From: Pontibacterium sp049603715
GTDB taxonomy: Bacteria > Pseudomonadota > Gammaproteobacteria > Pseudomonadales > Balneatricaceae
Assembly (NCBI GenBank): GCA_049603715.1
Contig: JBMYSW010000018.1
Coordinates: 1-64,000 of the forward strand
Length of the DNA stretch: 64,000 nucleotides
Direction: 5' to 3'
Position numbers and translations under genes: made by a program
Notes under the pieces: model-generated
What the model saw: only the letters and a program-made list of their open reading frames with translations
Databases searched by the model: none
Told to the model about the DNA's origin: nothing
Part shown: piece by piece, positions 44,298 through 53,491 of the stretch
Layout: each line of letters begins with the position of its first letter
Position numbering within the stretch: position 1 is the stretch's first letter

Positions 44298-45160
44298 TTA
44301 AGGTAGAAAACAATAAAGCATGGTTTTTAGTCCTACCCGTTGTGTTGTTGGTTGCCTTTTCGGCAGTCGTTCCTTTGATGACGGTAGTTAACTATTCGGT
44401 TCAAGATATCTTTGACCAAAATACGGCATTCTTTGTGGGTGCTGATTGGTACCGCGAAATCTTACAAGACGACCGTCTTCAAGATTCGTTAGTTCGCCAG
44501 TTTATTTTCTCATTCTTCGTTTTACTGATTGAGATTCCTTTGGGTATAGCAGTTGCACTTATGATGCCTAAAAAAGGCTGGGGTGCTTCGGCATGTCTGA
44601 TTCTTTTAGCGATTCCGCTACTTATTCCACTTAACGTTGTGGGTACTATCTGGCAGGTATTCGGTCGTACTGACATTGGCTTATTTGGTGCCGCGATGGT
44701 CGGTTTAGGTATCGATTATAACTATGCCTCTAATCCTTTAGATGCTTGGTTTACCGTTCTGCTAATGGATGTTTGGCACTGGACATCGTTGGTTGCATTG
44801 CTGTGTTACTCGGGTTTACGTGCCATTCCAGAGGCTTACTACCAAGCAGCAAGTATCGACCGTGCTTCAGGTTGGGCAATCTTTAAATACATTCAGCTTC
44901 CACGCCTACGCAGCGTACTTGTAATCGGTATTCTGCTGCGCTTTATGGACAGCTTCATGATCTTTACCGAGCCGTTCGTTTTGACCGGTGGTGGCCCGGG
45001 TAACTCGACAACATTCCTGAGTCAAACGTTAACGCAAATGGCCATTGGTCAATTTGATATTGGACCAGCAGCTGCATTCTCGCTGATCTACTTCTTGATT
45101 GTTCTTTTAGTGAGCTGGTTATTCTTCACCACTATTTCTCACTTGGATAAAAAGAGCTAA
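44294..45160 (+). CDS. glpP: Glycerol ABC transporter permease GlpP-like
   Basis: 288 residues from the ATG at 44294, with AGGAGG upstream; an earlier ATG at 44246 lies in glpT and is rejected. Six hydrophobic helices. The EAA loop that docks the ATPase is EAYYQAASIDRASGWAIFKYIQLP. CUT1-type inner-membrane permease paired with GlpQ. Confidence 0.92.
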   Translation: MIKVENNKAWFLVLPVVLLVAFSAVVPLMTVVNYSVQDIFDQNTAFFVGADWYREILQDDRLQDSLVRQFIFSFFVLLIEIPLGIAVALMMPKKGWGASACLILLAIPLLIPLNVVGTIWQVFGRTDIGLFGAAMVGLGIDYNYASNPLDAWFTVLLMDVWHWTSLVALLCYSGLRAIPEAYYQAASIDRASGWAIFKYIQLPRLRSVLVIGILLRFMDSFMIFTEPFVLTGGGPGNSTTFLSQTLTQMAIGQFDIGPAAAFSLIYFLIVLLVSWLFFTTISHLDKKS

Positions 45161-45208
45161 TCGTCTGCGTTTGCGAAAAACATAACTTATTTCATTTTAG
45201 GAATAGTC

Positions 45209-46015
45209 ATGGAACACACAATAAAAAGTAAAATTGGCATCTGTGCCTATATAGCATTTGTTTTATTGCCCATTTATTGGCTTGTTAATATGTCGTTTAA
45301 AACAAACGAAGAAATATTAGGAAAGCTAACACTTTGGCCCGAGAATTTAACCTTTGATAACTACATCACTATTTTTAGCGATGCTACTTGGTACATGGGT
45401 TATATCAACTCTATTACTTATGTAACCCTAAACGTAATTATTACGTTGGTGGTTGCATTACCCGCGGCTTACGCATTTAGCCGTTATAAATTTGTTGGCG
45501 ATAAGCAGTTATTTTTCTGGTTGTTGACCAACCGTATGGCGCCGCCTGCAGTATTTTTGTTGCCATTCTTTCAGCTTTACTCGTCGGTTGGCTTATTCGA
45601 TACGCACATTGCGGTTGCCTTGGCTCACTGCCTATTTAGTGTGCCGCTCGCGGTTTGGATCCTTGAAGGCTTTATGTCGGGTGTGCCACGTGAAATTGAC
45701 GAAATGGCTTACATCGATGGTTACAGCTTTAACAAGTTCTTCGTGAAGATCTTTATTCCTCTCATCGGTCCAGGTATTGGTGTGACTGCATTCTTCAGCT
45801 TTATGTTCTCTTGGGTAGAGCTGTTGCTGGCACGGACACTGACCTCTGTTGAGGCAAAGCCCATTGGTGCAATTATGACGCGTACCGTAGGTGCAGATGG
45901 TATCGATTGGGGTGTTTTGTCTGCTGCAGGTGTACTCACAATTATTCCGGGATTGTTAGTGATTTGGTTTGTTCGGAACCACGTTGCTAAAGGTTTCGCC
46001 CTAGGTCGAGTGTAG
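45209..46015 (+). CDS. glpQ: Glycerol ABC transporter permease GlpQ-like
   Basis: 268 residues, six helices, EAA loop EIDEMAYIDGYSFNKFFVKIFIPL. The N-terminus (FVLLPIYWLVNMSFKTNEEIL) is typical of the second permease of CUT1 systems. ATG at 45209 follows TTAGGAA. Unrelated to the phosphodiesterase also called GlpQ. Confidence 0.92.
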   Translation: MEHTIKSKIGICAYIAFVLLPIYWLVNMSFKTNEEILGKLTLWPENLTFDNYITIFSDATWYMGYINSITYVTLNVIITLVVALPAAYAFSRYKFVGDKQLFFWLLTNRMAPPAVFLLPFFQLYSSVGLFDTHIAVALAHCLFSVPLAVWILEGFMSGVPREIDEMAYIDGYSFNKFFVKIFIPLIGPGIGVTAFFSFMFSWVELLLARTLTSVEAKPIGAIMTRTVGADGIDWGVLSAAGVLTIIPGLLVIWFVRNHVAKGFALGRV

Positions 46016-46022
46016 GAGACTA

Positions 46023-46298
46023 ATGATGAATTGGATGGCTTGGACTCTACCTACTGCAATTTTCTTCGCAACAATTGCATGTATTTTGGTGGCTATGACT
46101 GTTTACGAAATAAAATCTCCGTGTGTTGAGCGTAAAGGTTTTTTACCTATCTCAACCACGCGTGGTGATCGCCTATTTATTGGCTTGCTGGTCAGTGCAT
46201 ATATTCACTTGGCAGTTGCAGGCTTTACCGGATTAGCGCTTTGGTTAGCGCTAGTAATTTCCACTGTTTGGCTTTTTATAGTCTTAAAGTGGGGTTAA
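46023..46298 (+). CDS. Small membrane protein DUF2160
   Basis: 91 residues. Two or three hydrophobic helices (WTLPTAIFFATIACILVAMTVYEI; LFIGLLVSAYIHLAVAGFTGLALWLAL). DUF2160 proteins occur in glycerol/sugar ABC operons between the second permease and the binding protein, exactly as here. Possibly an accessory subunit of the importer. AGGAGA ribosome site; 7 nt after glpQ. Confidence 0.85.
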   Translation: MMNWMAWTLPTAIFFATIACILVAMTVYEIKSPCVERKGFLPISTTRGDRLFIGLLVSAYIHLAVAGFTGLALWLALVISTVWLFIVLKWG

Positions 46299-46384
46299 TT
46301 CTCTTTTAATAATTTAAAGGAGTAACAGCCCGAGTTTTAAATAAGCTTGGGCTACAAAATCTAAGTTTTACTTATGAGGTTAAT

Positions 46385-48121
46385 ATGAACAAAAATAAAA
46401 ACTGGCCTAAACGAGTTCTACTAAGTGCTGCGGTATCTTTAGCTGTTTTTGGTGCGAACGTCCAAGCGGATCAATACAGTGATGCGGCTAAAAAATGGGT
46501 TTCTGAAGAGTTTCAAGAGTCAACTCTTTCGCCAGAGCAACAGCTAAGAGAATTAGCGTGGTTTGCAAAAGCAGCTGAGCCTTTCCGCGGCATGACCATT
46601 AATGTGGCGTCTGAAACGATTGCAACTCACGAATACGAGTCAAAAGTTCTAGCGAAAGCATTTGAAGAGATTACAGGTATTAAAGTTGTTCATGATTTGA
46701 TCCAAGAAGGCGATGTGGTTGAAAAACTGCAAACGCAAATGCAGTCTGGTCGTAACATTTACGATGCCTTTATCAGCGATTCTGACTTGATTGGTACTCA
46801 CTTCCGGTACGGTAAAGTGGTTCCAATTTCTGACATGATCAAGGGTGATGCAAAAGACTACACGTTGCCGACCTTGAACCTCGATGACTTTATTGGCTTG
46901 GACTTTACGCGTGGCCCAGACGGTAAAATTTACCAGTTGCCGGTTCAGCAGTTTGCTAACCTTTACTGGTTCCGTGCTGACTGGTTTGAACGTGAAGACC
47001 TAAAAAGTCAGTTTAAAGGTATCTATGGTTACGACCTAGGTGTACCTGTGAACTGGTCTGCTTACGAAGACATCGCTGAATTCTTCTCGGTTCATGTTAA
47101 AGAGATCGACGGTGAGACTGTTTACGGTCACATGGATTACGGTAAGAAAGATCCATCATTGGGCTGGCGTTTCACCGATGCTTGGTTCTCTATGGCAGGC
47201 GCGGGCGACAAAGGTCTGCCTAATGGTTTGCCAGTAGATGAATGGGGTATTCGTGTGGAAGACTGTCATCCAGTGGGCTCGAGTGTTGAGCGTGGTGGTG
47301 CGACCAACGGCCCAGCCGCTGTTTACGCGACGACTAAATACGTTGACTGGTTGCGTGACTATGCGCCACCGCAAGCACAAGGTATGACCTTCTCTGAAGC
47401 CGGTCCTGTGCCTGCACAAGGTAACATTGCTCAGCAAATCTTCTGGTACACAGCGTTCACAGCGGCGATGACAAAAGAAGGCTTGCCTGTAGTGAACGAA
47501 GATGGCACACCAAAATGGCGTATGGCGCCTTCACCAAAAGGTCCATACTGGGAAGAGGGCATGAAGCTGGGCTACCAAGATACCGGTGCTTGGACATTCA
47601 TGACATCTACTCCAGACAAGCGTCGTTTGGCTGCATGGTTGTACGCTCAGTTTACCGTGTCTAGCACAGTCTCGTTGAAGAAAACTTTGGTTGGCCTCAC
47701 ACCAATTCGTGAGTCTGATATCTTCTCTGAAGCAATGACCGAAGCGGCTCCAAAACTAGGTGGTTTGGTTGAGTTCTACCGCAGCCCTGCACGTCTACAA
47801 TGGACACCAACTGGCACCAACGTTCCGGATTACCCGAAACTGGCTCAGCTTTGGTGGCAGTACATTGCTGAAGCAGCGAATGGTGAAAAAACCCCACAAC
47901 AAGCACTGGATGGCCTAGCGGCTGCGCAAGACAAGGTGCTGCAGCGTTTGGAACGTGCGAAGGTTCAGCCTGAGTGTGGCCCTAAGCTAAATCCGAAGGT
48001 TGATCCACAAGAGTGGTTGTCTAAGCCTGGTGCACCTAAAGCGAAGCTTGCTAATGAGAAGCCGCAGGGTAAGACAGTTGCATACAAAGACCTAATCGAG
48101 AGCTGGAAGTCTGATCGCTAA
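46385..48121 (+). CDS. glpV: Glycerol ABC transporter binding protein GlpV-like
   Basis: 578 residues, large for a binding protein but normal for this family. Signal peptide (VLLSAAVSLAVFGANVQA, cleavage near 28) and an extracytoplasmic solute-binding domain. Last gene of the operon, with an 86-nt gap from DUF2160 and its own GAGG site, then a terminator. Binds the substrate in the periplasm; glycerol is inferred from the locus, since glpK, glpD and glpR are adjacent. Related binding proteins bind sugars or polyols. Confidence 0.9.
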   Translation: MNKNKNWPKRVLLSAAVSLAVFGANVQADQYSDAAKKWVSEEFQESTLSPEQQLRELAWFAKAAEPFRGMTINVASETIATHEYESKVLAKAFEEITGIKVVHDLIQEGDVVEKLQTQMQSGRNIYDAFISDSDLIGTHFRYGKVVPISDMIKGDAKDYTLPTLNLDDFIGLDFTRGPDGKIYQLPVQQFANLYWFRADWFEREDLKSQFKGIYGYDLGVPVNWSAYEDIAEFFSVHVKEIDGETVYGHMDYGKKDPSLGWRFTDAWFSMAGAGDKGLPNGLPVDEWGIRVEDCHPVGSSVERGGATNGPAAVYATTKYVDWLRDYAPPQAQGMTFSEAGPVPAQGNIAQQIFWYTAFTAAMTKEGLPVVNEDGTPKWRMAPSPKGPYWEEGMKLGYQDTGAWTFMTSTPDKRRLAAWLYAQFTVSSTVSLKKTLVGLTPIRESDIFSEAMTEAAPKLGGLVEFYRSPARLQWTPTGTNVPDYPKLAQLWWQYIAEAANGEKTPQQALDGLAAAQDKVLQRLERAKVQPECGPKLNPKVDPQEWLSKPGAPKAKLANEKPQGKTVAYKDLIESWKSDR

Positions 48122-48144
48122 CGACAGAAAGTAATTGATTGCCC

Positions 48145-48192
48145 AACCCCGATGCGGTTGCTCTACAAAAGCAGCTACATCGGGGTTTTTTA
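48145..48192 (+). terminator. Terminator of the glycerol ABC operon
   Basis: AACCCCGATG (48145-48154) pairs perfectly with CATCGGGGTT (48178-48187), followed by a T-run to 48191. An internal GCT/AGC stem fills the 23-nt loop. Confidence 0.92.
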
Positions 48193-48298
48193 TTGCCTAA
48201 TGCTCAGCTCGGCATTAATACCTTTTGATAAGGTAATAATGTTTGCAGTCTGAGCGACGAGGGAGTAAACCTTGCTAATCATTCCCGTGGAGAACAAC

Positions 48299-48739
48299 AT
48301 GTCAGACAATCAAACACAAACGCCTTCGGTGGTTCGTGGCCAATGCCTATGTGGCCAAGTGGCAGCCGAAGTATCGGTTCCGTTTAATCGCTTTTTTCAA
48401 TGTTACTGCAACCGCTGTCGTAAAAAGAGCGGTGGTGCATTTGCCGCACTCTTGTTTACCTCTGCAGAGAGCCTTAAGTGGCTTAAAGGTGAGGACTTGG
48501 TGAAGCGATTTGATTTGCCAGAAGCTGAGGTCTTTAGCACGGCTTTTTGTTCGAACTGTGGTTCGCCTGTGCCCTTTTTAAGTCGTCGCCCTGGAGTGTT
48601 GTCAGTTCCAGCGGGCTTTTTAGATAACGACCCGATGATTCGCCCTGAGGCGAATATCTTTACCGAAGAAACCGTGTGCTGGTTTGAAGAGGGGCAAAAA
48701 GCGCCTCGGTTTGACCAATACCCCATTACCCCTAAATAA
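48299..48739 (+). CDS. GFA family zinc protein
   Basis: 146 residues from the ATG at 48299 (GGAG upstream). GFA/CENP-V family: two zinc sites with CLCGQV, CYCNRCRKKSGGAF and FCSNCGSPVP. Related proteins bind glutathione-formaldehyde adducts or are of unknown function. Two bases before the next gene, so probably a two-gene operon. Confidence 0.9.
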   Translation: MSDNQTQTPSVVRGQCLCGQVAAEVSVPFNRFFQCYCNRCRKKSGGAFAALLFTSAESLKWLKGEDLVKRFDLPEAEVFSTAFCSNCGSPVPFLSRRPGVLSVPAGFLDNDPMIRPEANIFTEETVCWFEEGQKAPRFDQYPITPK

Positions 48740-48741
48740 CC

Positions 48742-49401
48742 ATGGGATCGGTCGCACGGATGCCTTGGGGAGCCGTGACCTTAGCCTTAGTAGCGGGGTG
48801 GGTGAATGCTGTGGGCCTTTTTGGGTTTGAGCACCAGTCTATCTCGCACCTTTCGGGGTTGGCGACCTTATTGGGCGCGGCGGGCGCTCAAGGGCAGGGC
48901 GTGCAGGGGTTACACCTACTGGCCATTGTTATTTGCTTTTGGCTCGGTGCAGTTGTTTCTGGCACGCGTTTGGCGGCAACCTGTGAGCGGCAAGGGCCAA
49001 TGTTACTCCAAGGCTGCGATACGATTTTACTCACATTTGAAGCGCTGCTGTTTGCGGCATCGTACTGGATTTTGGCCGAAGGGTCGGCGATTGGCCACTA
49101 CACGGCGTCTGCAGCTTGTGGCTTACAAAACGCTATGACCACGCAGCTCAGTCGTGGCCAAATTCGTTCCACCCATGTGACCGGGCTATTTACCGACTTA
49201 GGCTTAATGCTTGGCGCCCGTATGCGCGGAGTGCGTTTACACGGCGGGCGTGTCGCAGCATTTACCTTGCTAATTATTGGCTTTGTAGCAGGCGGTGGTT
49301 TGGGCGCGACTGTGTTTAACATGCTGCACTATGGCGCTTTGTTAGTTCCCGCAGGCTTATGTGCTGCTTTAGCTGTGCTTAGCCGCTTTTGGCGGTGTTA
49401 A
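48742..49401 (+). CDS. DUF1275 (YoaK-like) membrane protein
   Basis: 219 residues with six hydrophobic helices. WVNAVGLFGFEHQSISHLSG near the N-terminus and AACGLQNAMTTQLSRGQIRSTHVTG with LFTDLGLMLG are the DUF1275 signatures. Inner membrane protein, function unknown. Coupled to the GFA gene by a 2-nt spacer. Confidence 0.9.
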   Translation: MGSVARMPWGAVTLALVAGWVNAVGLFGFEHQSISHLSGLATLLGAAGAQGQGVQGLHLLAIVICFWLGAVVSGTRLAATCERQGPMLLQGCDTILLTFEALLFAASYWILAEGSAIGHYTASAACGLQNAMTTQLSRGQIRSTHVTGLFTDLGLMLGARMRGVRLHGGRVAAFTLLIIGFVAGGGLGATVFNMLHYGALLVPAGLCAALAVLSRFWRC

Positions 49402-49426
49402 TGCCTTTCTTTTTAACTGTTAGCCG

Positions 49427-50218
49427 TTAAGCCGGTAAATAACGGTCGCGGCGAAGCAGTGTTATCCAATTGAGGTCAACCTGATCTGGGTGGTCTTGCG
49501 GGCTGGGCTTGTACTCAGCTCCTAGTGGCTGTTTGTAACCTAGCTGGGCAATGTGGTCAAAAATATGCGCGTAGTTAAGCTCGCCTGTATCGGGCTCTTG
49601 CCGTGCAGGCACTGAGGCAAACTGAATGTGGCCGATGTGTGGTAAAAGGCTGATTAAGCGCTCGCAAATATCGCCTTCCATAATTTGTACGTGGTAGCAG
49701 TCAAACATCAGCTTTAGGTTGGGTAACCCCAACGCTTCGATAATTTCTATCGCTTGGCCTGTTGTTTTTAAAAAGTAGTGGGGCGCATCGCGGTGGTTTA
49801 GCGGCTCTATCAGTAAGGTGATGTTATGGGCTTTGGCCTGCTCTACCGCGTAGGCGAGGTTGCTCATAAAGGTCTCTTTAGCTTCATTCCCTGTGGCGTT
49901 ACCAGCCATCACATGGACGTTTTTTGCACCTATTTCTGCAGCATAACTCAGTGCTTGATCAATTGATGCTTTGGCCCGTTCCACTTGGTCGGGTAGCGCA
50001 CACAAGCCAAACTCCCCTTGGTCCAATTGGCCTGGGTGGGTGTTAATGCCCAACATCGGCAGCCCGGTGGTCTCTAGCGCAGCTTTTACATCAGCGACTT
50101 TGTGCTCGTAAGGCCAGTGACACTCAACGGCAGCAAAGCCCGCTTGGTGCGCTAATATAATCGCATCGGCGAGTGGTAGGTGGTTCCATAAAAAGCCAAG
50201 GTTGGCAGAAAACGGCAT
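49427..50218 (-). CDS. Hydroxypyruvate isomerase family protein
   Basis: 263 residues, xylose-isomerase-like TIM barrel. LGFLWNHLPLADAIILAHQAGF, the metal-binding Glu in LLIEPLNHRDAPHYFL, MFDCYHVQIMEGD and the terminal Glu in PLGAEYKPS fit Hyi/OtnI enzymes, which interconvert hydroxypyruvate and tartronate semialdehyde or 2-oxo-tetronates. No glyoxylate-pathway partner (gcl, glxR) is adjacent, so the substrate is uncertain. Convergent with DUF1275. Confidence 0.87.
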   Translation of the reverse strand: MPFSANLGFLWNHLPLADAIILAHQAGFAAVECHWPYEHKVADVKAALETTGLPMLGINTHPGQLDQGEFGLCALPDQVERAKASIDQALSYAAEIGAKNVHVMAGNATGNEAKETFMSNLAYAVEQAKAHNITLLIEPLNHRDAPHYFLKTTGQAIEIIEALGLPNLKLMFDCYHVQIMEGDICERLISLLPHIGHIQFASVPARQEPDTGELNYAHIFDHIAQLGYKQPLGAEYKPSPQDHPDQVDLNWITLLRRDRYLPA

Positions 50219-50300
50219 GGCGGTTCCCTCGTTTTTTACTCGCGTATTTATTCTTTTATTTTCGTTATTGAATGCAAAGCGTTTTAACAGTTCTTGCAGT

Positions 50301-51029
50301 CTAATCTAACGCGGCGAGCTTGTCTGCGATGCAATGGTAGGCGGCTATGCGTCGTTGGTTGTCGGGGCATCCTGTGGCTTGCTTGCGTTGATAATGCGCA
50401 AGCTGTTGCTGTGCGTAGGTTAAGGCTCGTGCTCGCGAGTCGGCACAGTGATATTGCCAGAGCTGATCGCCACAGAGTGATACAGCTGGCTTGGCTGGTT
50501 GGTTGCAGCTTCGGCTAGCGCCGATGACCTCGTAGATGCGTTGGCGCTCTTCCACGAGGTGCTCAAAGCGCAGGCTAAAGTCTTTGCTGGCTAGCTGCCC
50601 CCGTAGTTCTGGTGTGTAGCGCACAGGGCAAACGAGAATATCAAAGTCGGTGTTGGGGTTGTATTCGCAAATGTTTGCTACTAGGTCGCCAGCCAAATCG
50701 CCACCGATCCCGGCAATAATGACAAGATGTCGGCCTTGGTAGTGGGCTAGAGGCAGTTGATTAGCGTCTAAGCAATGTACCGACAGTTGCCGTTGTTCAC
50801 CGTTTGCGAGTGAAATGCATTGGGGTTGCAGCTTATCGGTAATGCTTGGGACACAGTCGACCAGATGCACATACGGCGCTTTTTGTTGTTCAAACAGTGT
50901 TAAACCTAGGTGGCCGTGGTCGCAGCAGACATCCCACAGGTGATGATAAGCGGGCGCAGTTGTATCGGCTGCATCGGTGGTTGAGGGCACAAGCGCTGCA
51001 AGTGTCCGAAGGCGTTTGCCTAGTTTCAT
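50301..51029 (-). CDS. TrmK-like tRNA (adenine-N1)-methyltransferase
   Basis: 242 residues. Rossmann-type methyltransferase with the SAM motif WDVCCDHGHLGL and the block VIIAGIGGDLAGDL, matching the TrmK family that methylates N1 of A22 in tRNA. The Gly-rich motif DVCCDHGHLG is less canonical than DIGCDHAYLP. The last 40 residues are an extra helical segment. Stands alone, ATG at 51029. Confidence 0.8.
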   Translation of the reverse strand: MKLGKRLRTLAALVPSTTDAADTTAPAYHHLWDVCCDHGHLGLTLFEQQKAPYVHLVDCVPSITDKLQPQCISLANGEQRQLSVHCLDANQLPLAHYQGRHLVIIAGIGGDLAGDLVANICEYNPNTDFDILVCPVRYTPELRGQLASKDFSLRFEHLVEERQRIYEVIGASRSCNQPAKPAVSLCGDQLWQYHCADSRARALTYAQQQLAHYQRKQATGCPDNQRRIAAYHCIADKLAALD

Positions 51030-51230
51030 AAGTCTATCGAGCTGGTGGATGTGGGTAGGTCGCTATAAACACGGGCGACATTTTGCCACAAAACAGCAGT
51101 GCTTGCGGTATCTAAGGTTGCTAATCTGAGTTGGTCGTATTTTGTACAGCTGGAGGCAGTGAGGTACCTCAAGCATTGGATACTAACGCCAAAGCACACT
51201 TAAAAAGGAAAGAACGAGCAAGTTTAGAAC

Positions 51231-51277
51231 GCGAGAAAGCTTAAAAAGCGAGAAAGCGCAAAAAAAAGCGAGAAAGC
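51231..51277. repeat. Three direct copies of GCGAGAAAGC
   Basis: GCGAGAAAGC at 51231-51240, 51248-51257 and 51268-51277, joined by A/T-rich linkers, just before the lipoprotein gene. Spacing is 17 and 20 nt. It lies in the 267-nt leader between two divergent genes. Function unknown; the ribosome site GGAGCC follows the last copy. Confidence 0.8.
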
Positions 51278-51296
51278 TTATAAAAGGAGCCAAAAT

Positions 51297-51707
51297 ATGA
51301 AGCCATGGATAGGCTGTTTCATCGTATTAACGCTATCTGGTTGTACACCTCAGCCAGAGCGAACTTCAACCCATCAAACACCTACCGAGTGGGTGTTTGT
51401 GCATTTTAATGTGCTCGAGCTAGAGCGCCCTAAAAGCTACTTTTATTATGCCAAGGTCAGTCGCGAACGGCTTGCGACCCTGACCACCCCCGAGGGTAGT
51501 CGCGGCTTTATTCGCCTACACGATGTGAAGTACTGGGATGATGAGCAACGCATTCAAAACTATCGCGATGGTGAAAACAGTGGCGAGTTGGTATTTAACC
51601 TCAAAGACCTAGTGCGATTAAGCGTGGTCCACCAAGCACCTGTGGCGGGGTTAGGGTATGAGCAATTTCAGTCGAGTTTTGATGCCAGCTTGGCTCAGTC
51701 GCCCTAA
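51297..51707 (+). CDS. Putative lipoprotein
   Basis: 136 residues. Signal peptide ending in lipobox LSGC (Cys16 lipidation) then a domain with FVHFNVLELERPKSYFYYAKVS and a probable beta-rich fold. No family recognised. ATG at 51297 with GGAG upstream. Location: outer or inner membrane leaflet facing the periplasm. Confidence 0.78.
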   Translation: MKPWIGCFIVLTLSGCTPQPERTSTHQTPTEWVFVHFNVLELERPKSYFYYAKVSRERLATLTTPEGSRGFIRLHDVKYWDDEQRIQNYRDGENSGELVFNLKDLVRLSVVHQAPVAGLGYEQFQSSFDASLAQSP

Positions 51708-51938
51708 AAAGCTAAGCCTGTGTACAGCGTTTAGTTCAATAAATTTTATGCCAGATGGCACAGGCGAACAATGAATAAAAAAATAGCGCCACAATATAAA
51801 AAACATGAGGCAGTTTGCCTAGTCTATGCTCTAATGCCAAAAGTGAAGTGGCGAGGCCGCTTCGCCTTTTTGTAGCTTTTTAGCGTTGAAACAGCGCGAT
51901 GGTTTTTGGCTGCGTTTCTTCGCCCGTAGGTGGCTTTC

Positions 51939-53486
51939 ATGTCTGACGATACCCTGCTCGACCAACCCGAACACAAACTTAATCTTCGACACCTGACCCT
52001 TGAGGACTATCCTGCCATTAAAAAGGTGATGGATGAGGTGTATCCCGATTTGGGGGGCGCGTTTCCTGAAAAACAATTTCGCGCTCAGCTTACCGTCTTC
52101 CCCGAAGGGCAAATCTGTATTGAAGACCACGGCGAGGTCGTTGCTGCTGCGTTTGCCGTTATCGTCGATTACGATAAATTTGGCGACCACCATACCTATG
52201 ACCAAATCACCGGTAATGCTTACCTAACTACCCATGACCCATTAGGTGATGTGCTGTACGGCGTTGATGTGTTTGTATCGCCACGCTATCGTGATATGCG
52301 TTTGGGCCGTCGCTTGTATGAAGGGCGCAAAGAACTTTGCCAGAACCTCAACCTCAAGGCGATAGTGGCGGGTGGTCGTATCCCGCGTTACAAAAACTAC
52401 AGTAAAGAGCTCTCGCCGCAAGAATACCTTGACCAAGTTAAGCGTAAAAAAATCTACGACCCGATTTTAACCTTTCAAATCTCAAACGGCTTTGAGGCCA
52501 AGCGGATTCTGACTGACTACTTGCCCGAAGATAAAGAGTCTCATGGCTATGCGGTATTACTGGAGTGGACCAACCTTTATTACGAACCGAAGAAAACACA
52601 GTTGGTGGGTGCGACGCGCACGACAGCTCGTGTGGGGTGTGTGCAATGGCAAATGCGTCCGTTTGAGTCGGTTGAAGACTTTTTACAGCAGGTAGAGTTT
52701 TTTGTAGACGCACTCTCGGACTATCAGTGTGACCTGGCGCTGTTCCCTGAGTTTTTTAGTGCGCCGTTAATGGGGTTGGATAATCACAAAACCTCGCTGG
52801 ACTCGATTAAAGCTTTGGCTCAATACAGTGGCGAAATTGTCGAGGCGATTTCGCAGTTGGCGGTGGCTTACAATATCAATGTTATCGCTGGTTCTATGCC
52901 GGTCATTGATAACGATGAGCTACTGAACATTGCCTACCTTTGTCGTCGCGATGGCACCATCGATGCCCAATACAAGCTGCACCCAACGCCCTATGAAAAG
53001 CGCGCTTGGATCATGCAAGGTGGTAACGAGCTCAAAGTATTCGATACCGACTTTGGTAAAATTGGCATCTTGATTTGCTACGACGTGGAGTTTCCTGAAC
53101 TGGCGCGATTGCAGTCAGAGCACGGTATGCAAATGCTGTTTGTGCCGTTTTGGACTGACAGTAAAAACAGCTACCTGCGGGTTCGCTGTTGCGCCCAAGC
53201 ACGTGCGATTGAAAACGAATGCTATGTAGCCATTGCCGGTAGTGTCGGTAACTTGCCGAATGTAGATGGGGCCGATATTCAGTATGCGCAGTCAGCGGTA
53301 TTTTCGCCGTCTGACTTCTCGTTCCCGCACGATGCCATTATGGCAGAGACCACACCAAACACCGAAATGACCCTGATTGTCGATCTCGACTTGGATAAGC
53401 TAAATCAGCTGCAGAATGAGGGCTCGGTGCGAAACTACCTCGACCGTCGTCGTGATCTATACAAAATTCAGTGGACAGGGGACTAG
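51939..53486 (+). CDS. GNAT acetyltransferase - carbon-nitrogen hydrolase fusion
   Basis: 515 residues from the ATG at 51939 (AGGTGG upstream). Residues 1-200: GNAT domain (LTLEDYPAIKKVMDEV, GVDVFVSPRYRDMRLGRRLYEGRK binds acetyl-CoA). Residues 225-515: nitrilase-type amidase with catalytic Glu in LFPEFFSAP, Lys in YKLHPTPYEKR and Cys in LICYDVEFPEL. This domain pair is known in many bacteria, but its substrate is not firmly known. It overlaps no gene; the next starts 5 nt later. Confidence 0.93.
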   Translation: MSDDTLLDQPEHKLNLRHLTLEDYPAIKKVMDEVYPDLGGAFPEKQFRAQLTVFPEGQICIEDHGEVVAAAFAVIVDYDKFGDHHTYDQITGNAYLTTHDPLGDVLYGVDVFVSPRYRDMRLGRRLYEGRKELCQNLNLKAIVAGGRIPRYKNYSKELSPQEYLDQVKRKKIYDPILTFQISNGFEAKRILTDYLPEDKESHGYAVLLEWTNLYYEPKKTQLVGATRTTARVGCVQWQMRPFESVEDFLQQVEFFVDALSDYQCDLALFPEFFSAPLMGLDNHKTSLDSIKALAQYSGEIVEAISQLAVAYNINVIAGSMPVIDNDELLNIAYLCRRDGTIDAQYKLHPTPYEKRAWIMQGGNELKVFDTDFGKIGILICYDVEFPELARLQSEHGMQMLFVPFWTDSKNSYLRVRCCAQARAIENECYVAIAGSVGNLPNVDGADIQYAQSAVFSPSDFSFPHDAIMAETTPNTEMTLIVDLDLDKLNQLQNEGSVRNYLDRRRDLYKIQWTGD

Positions 53487-53491
53487 CACCC

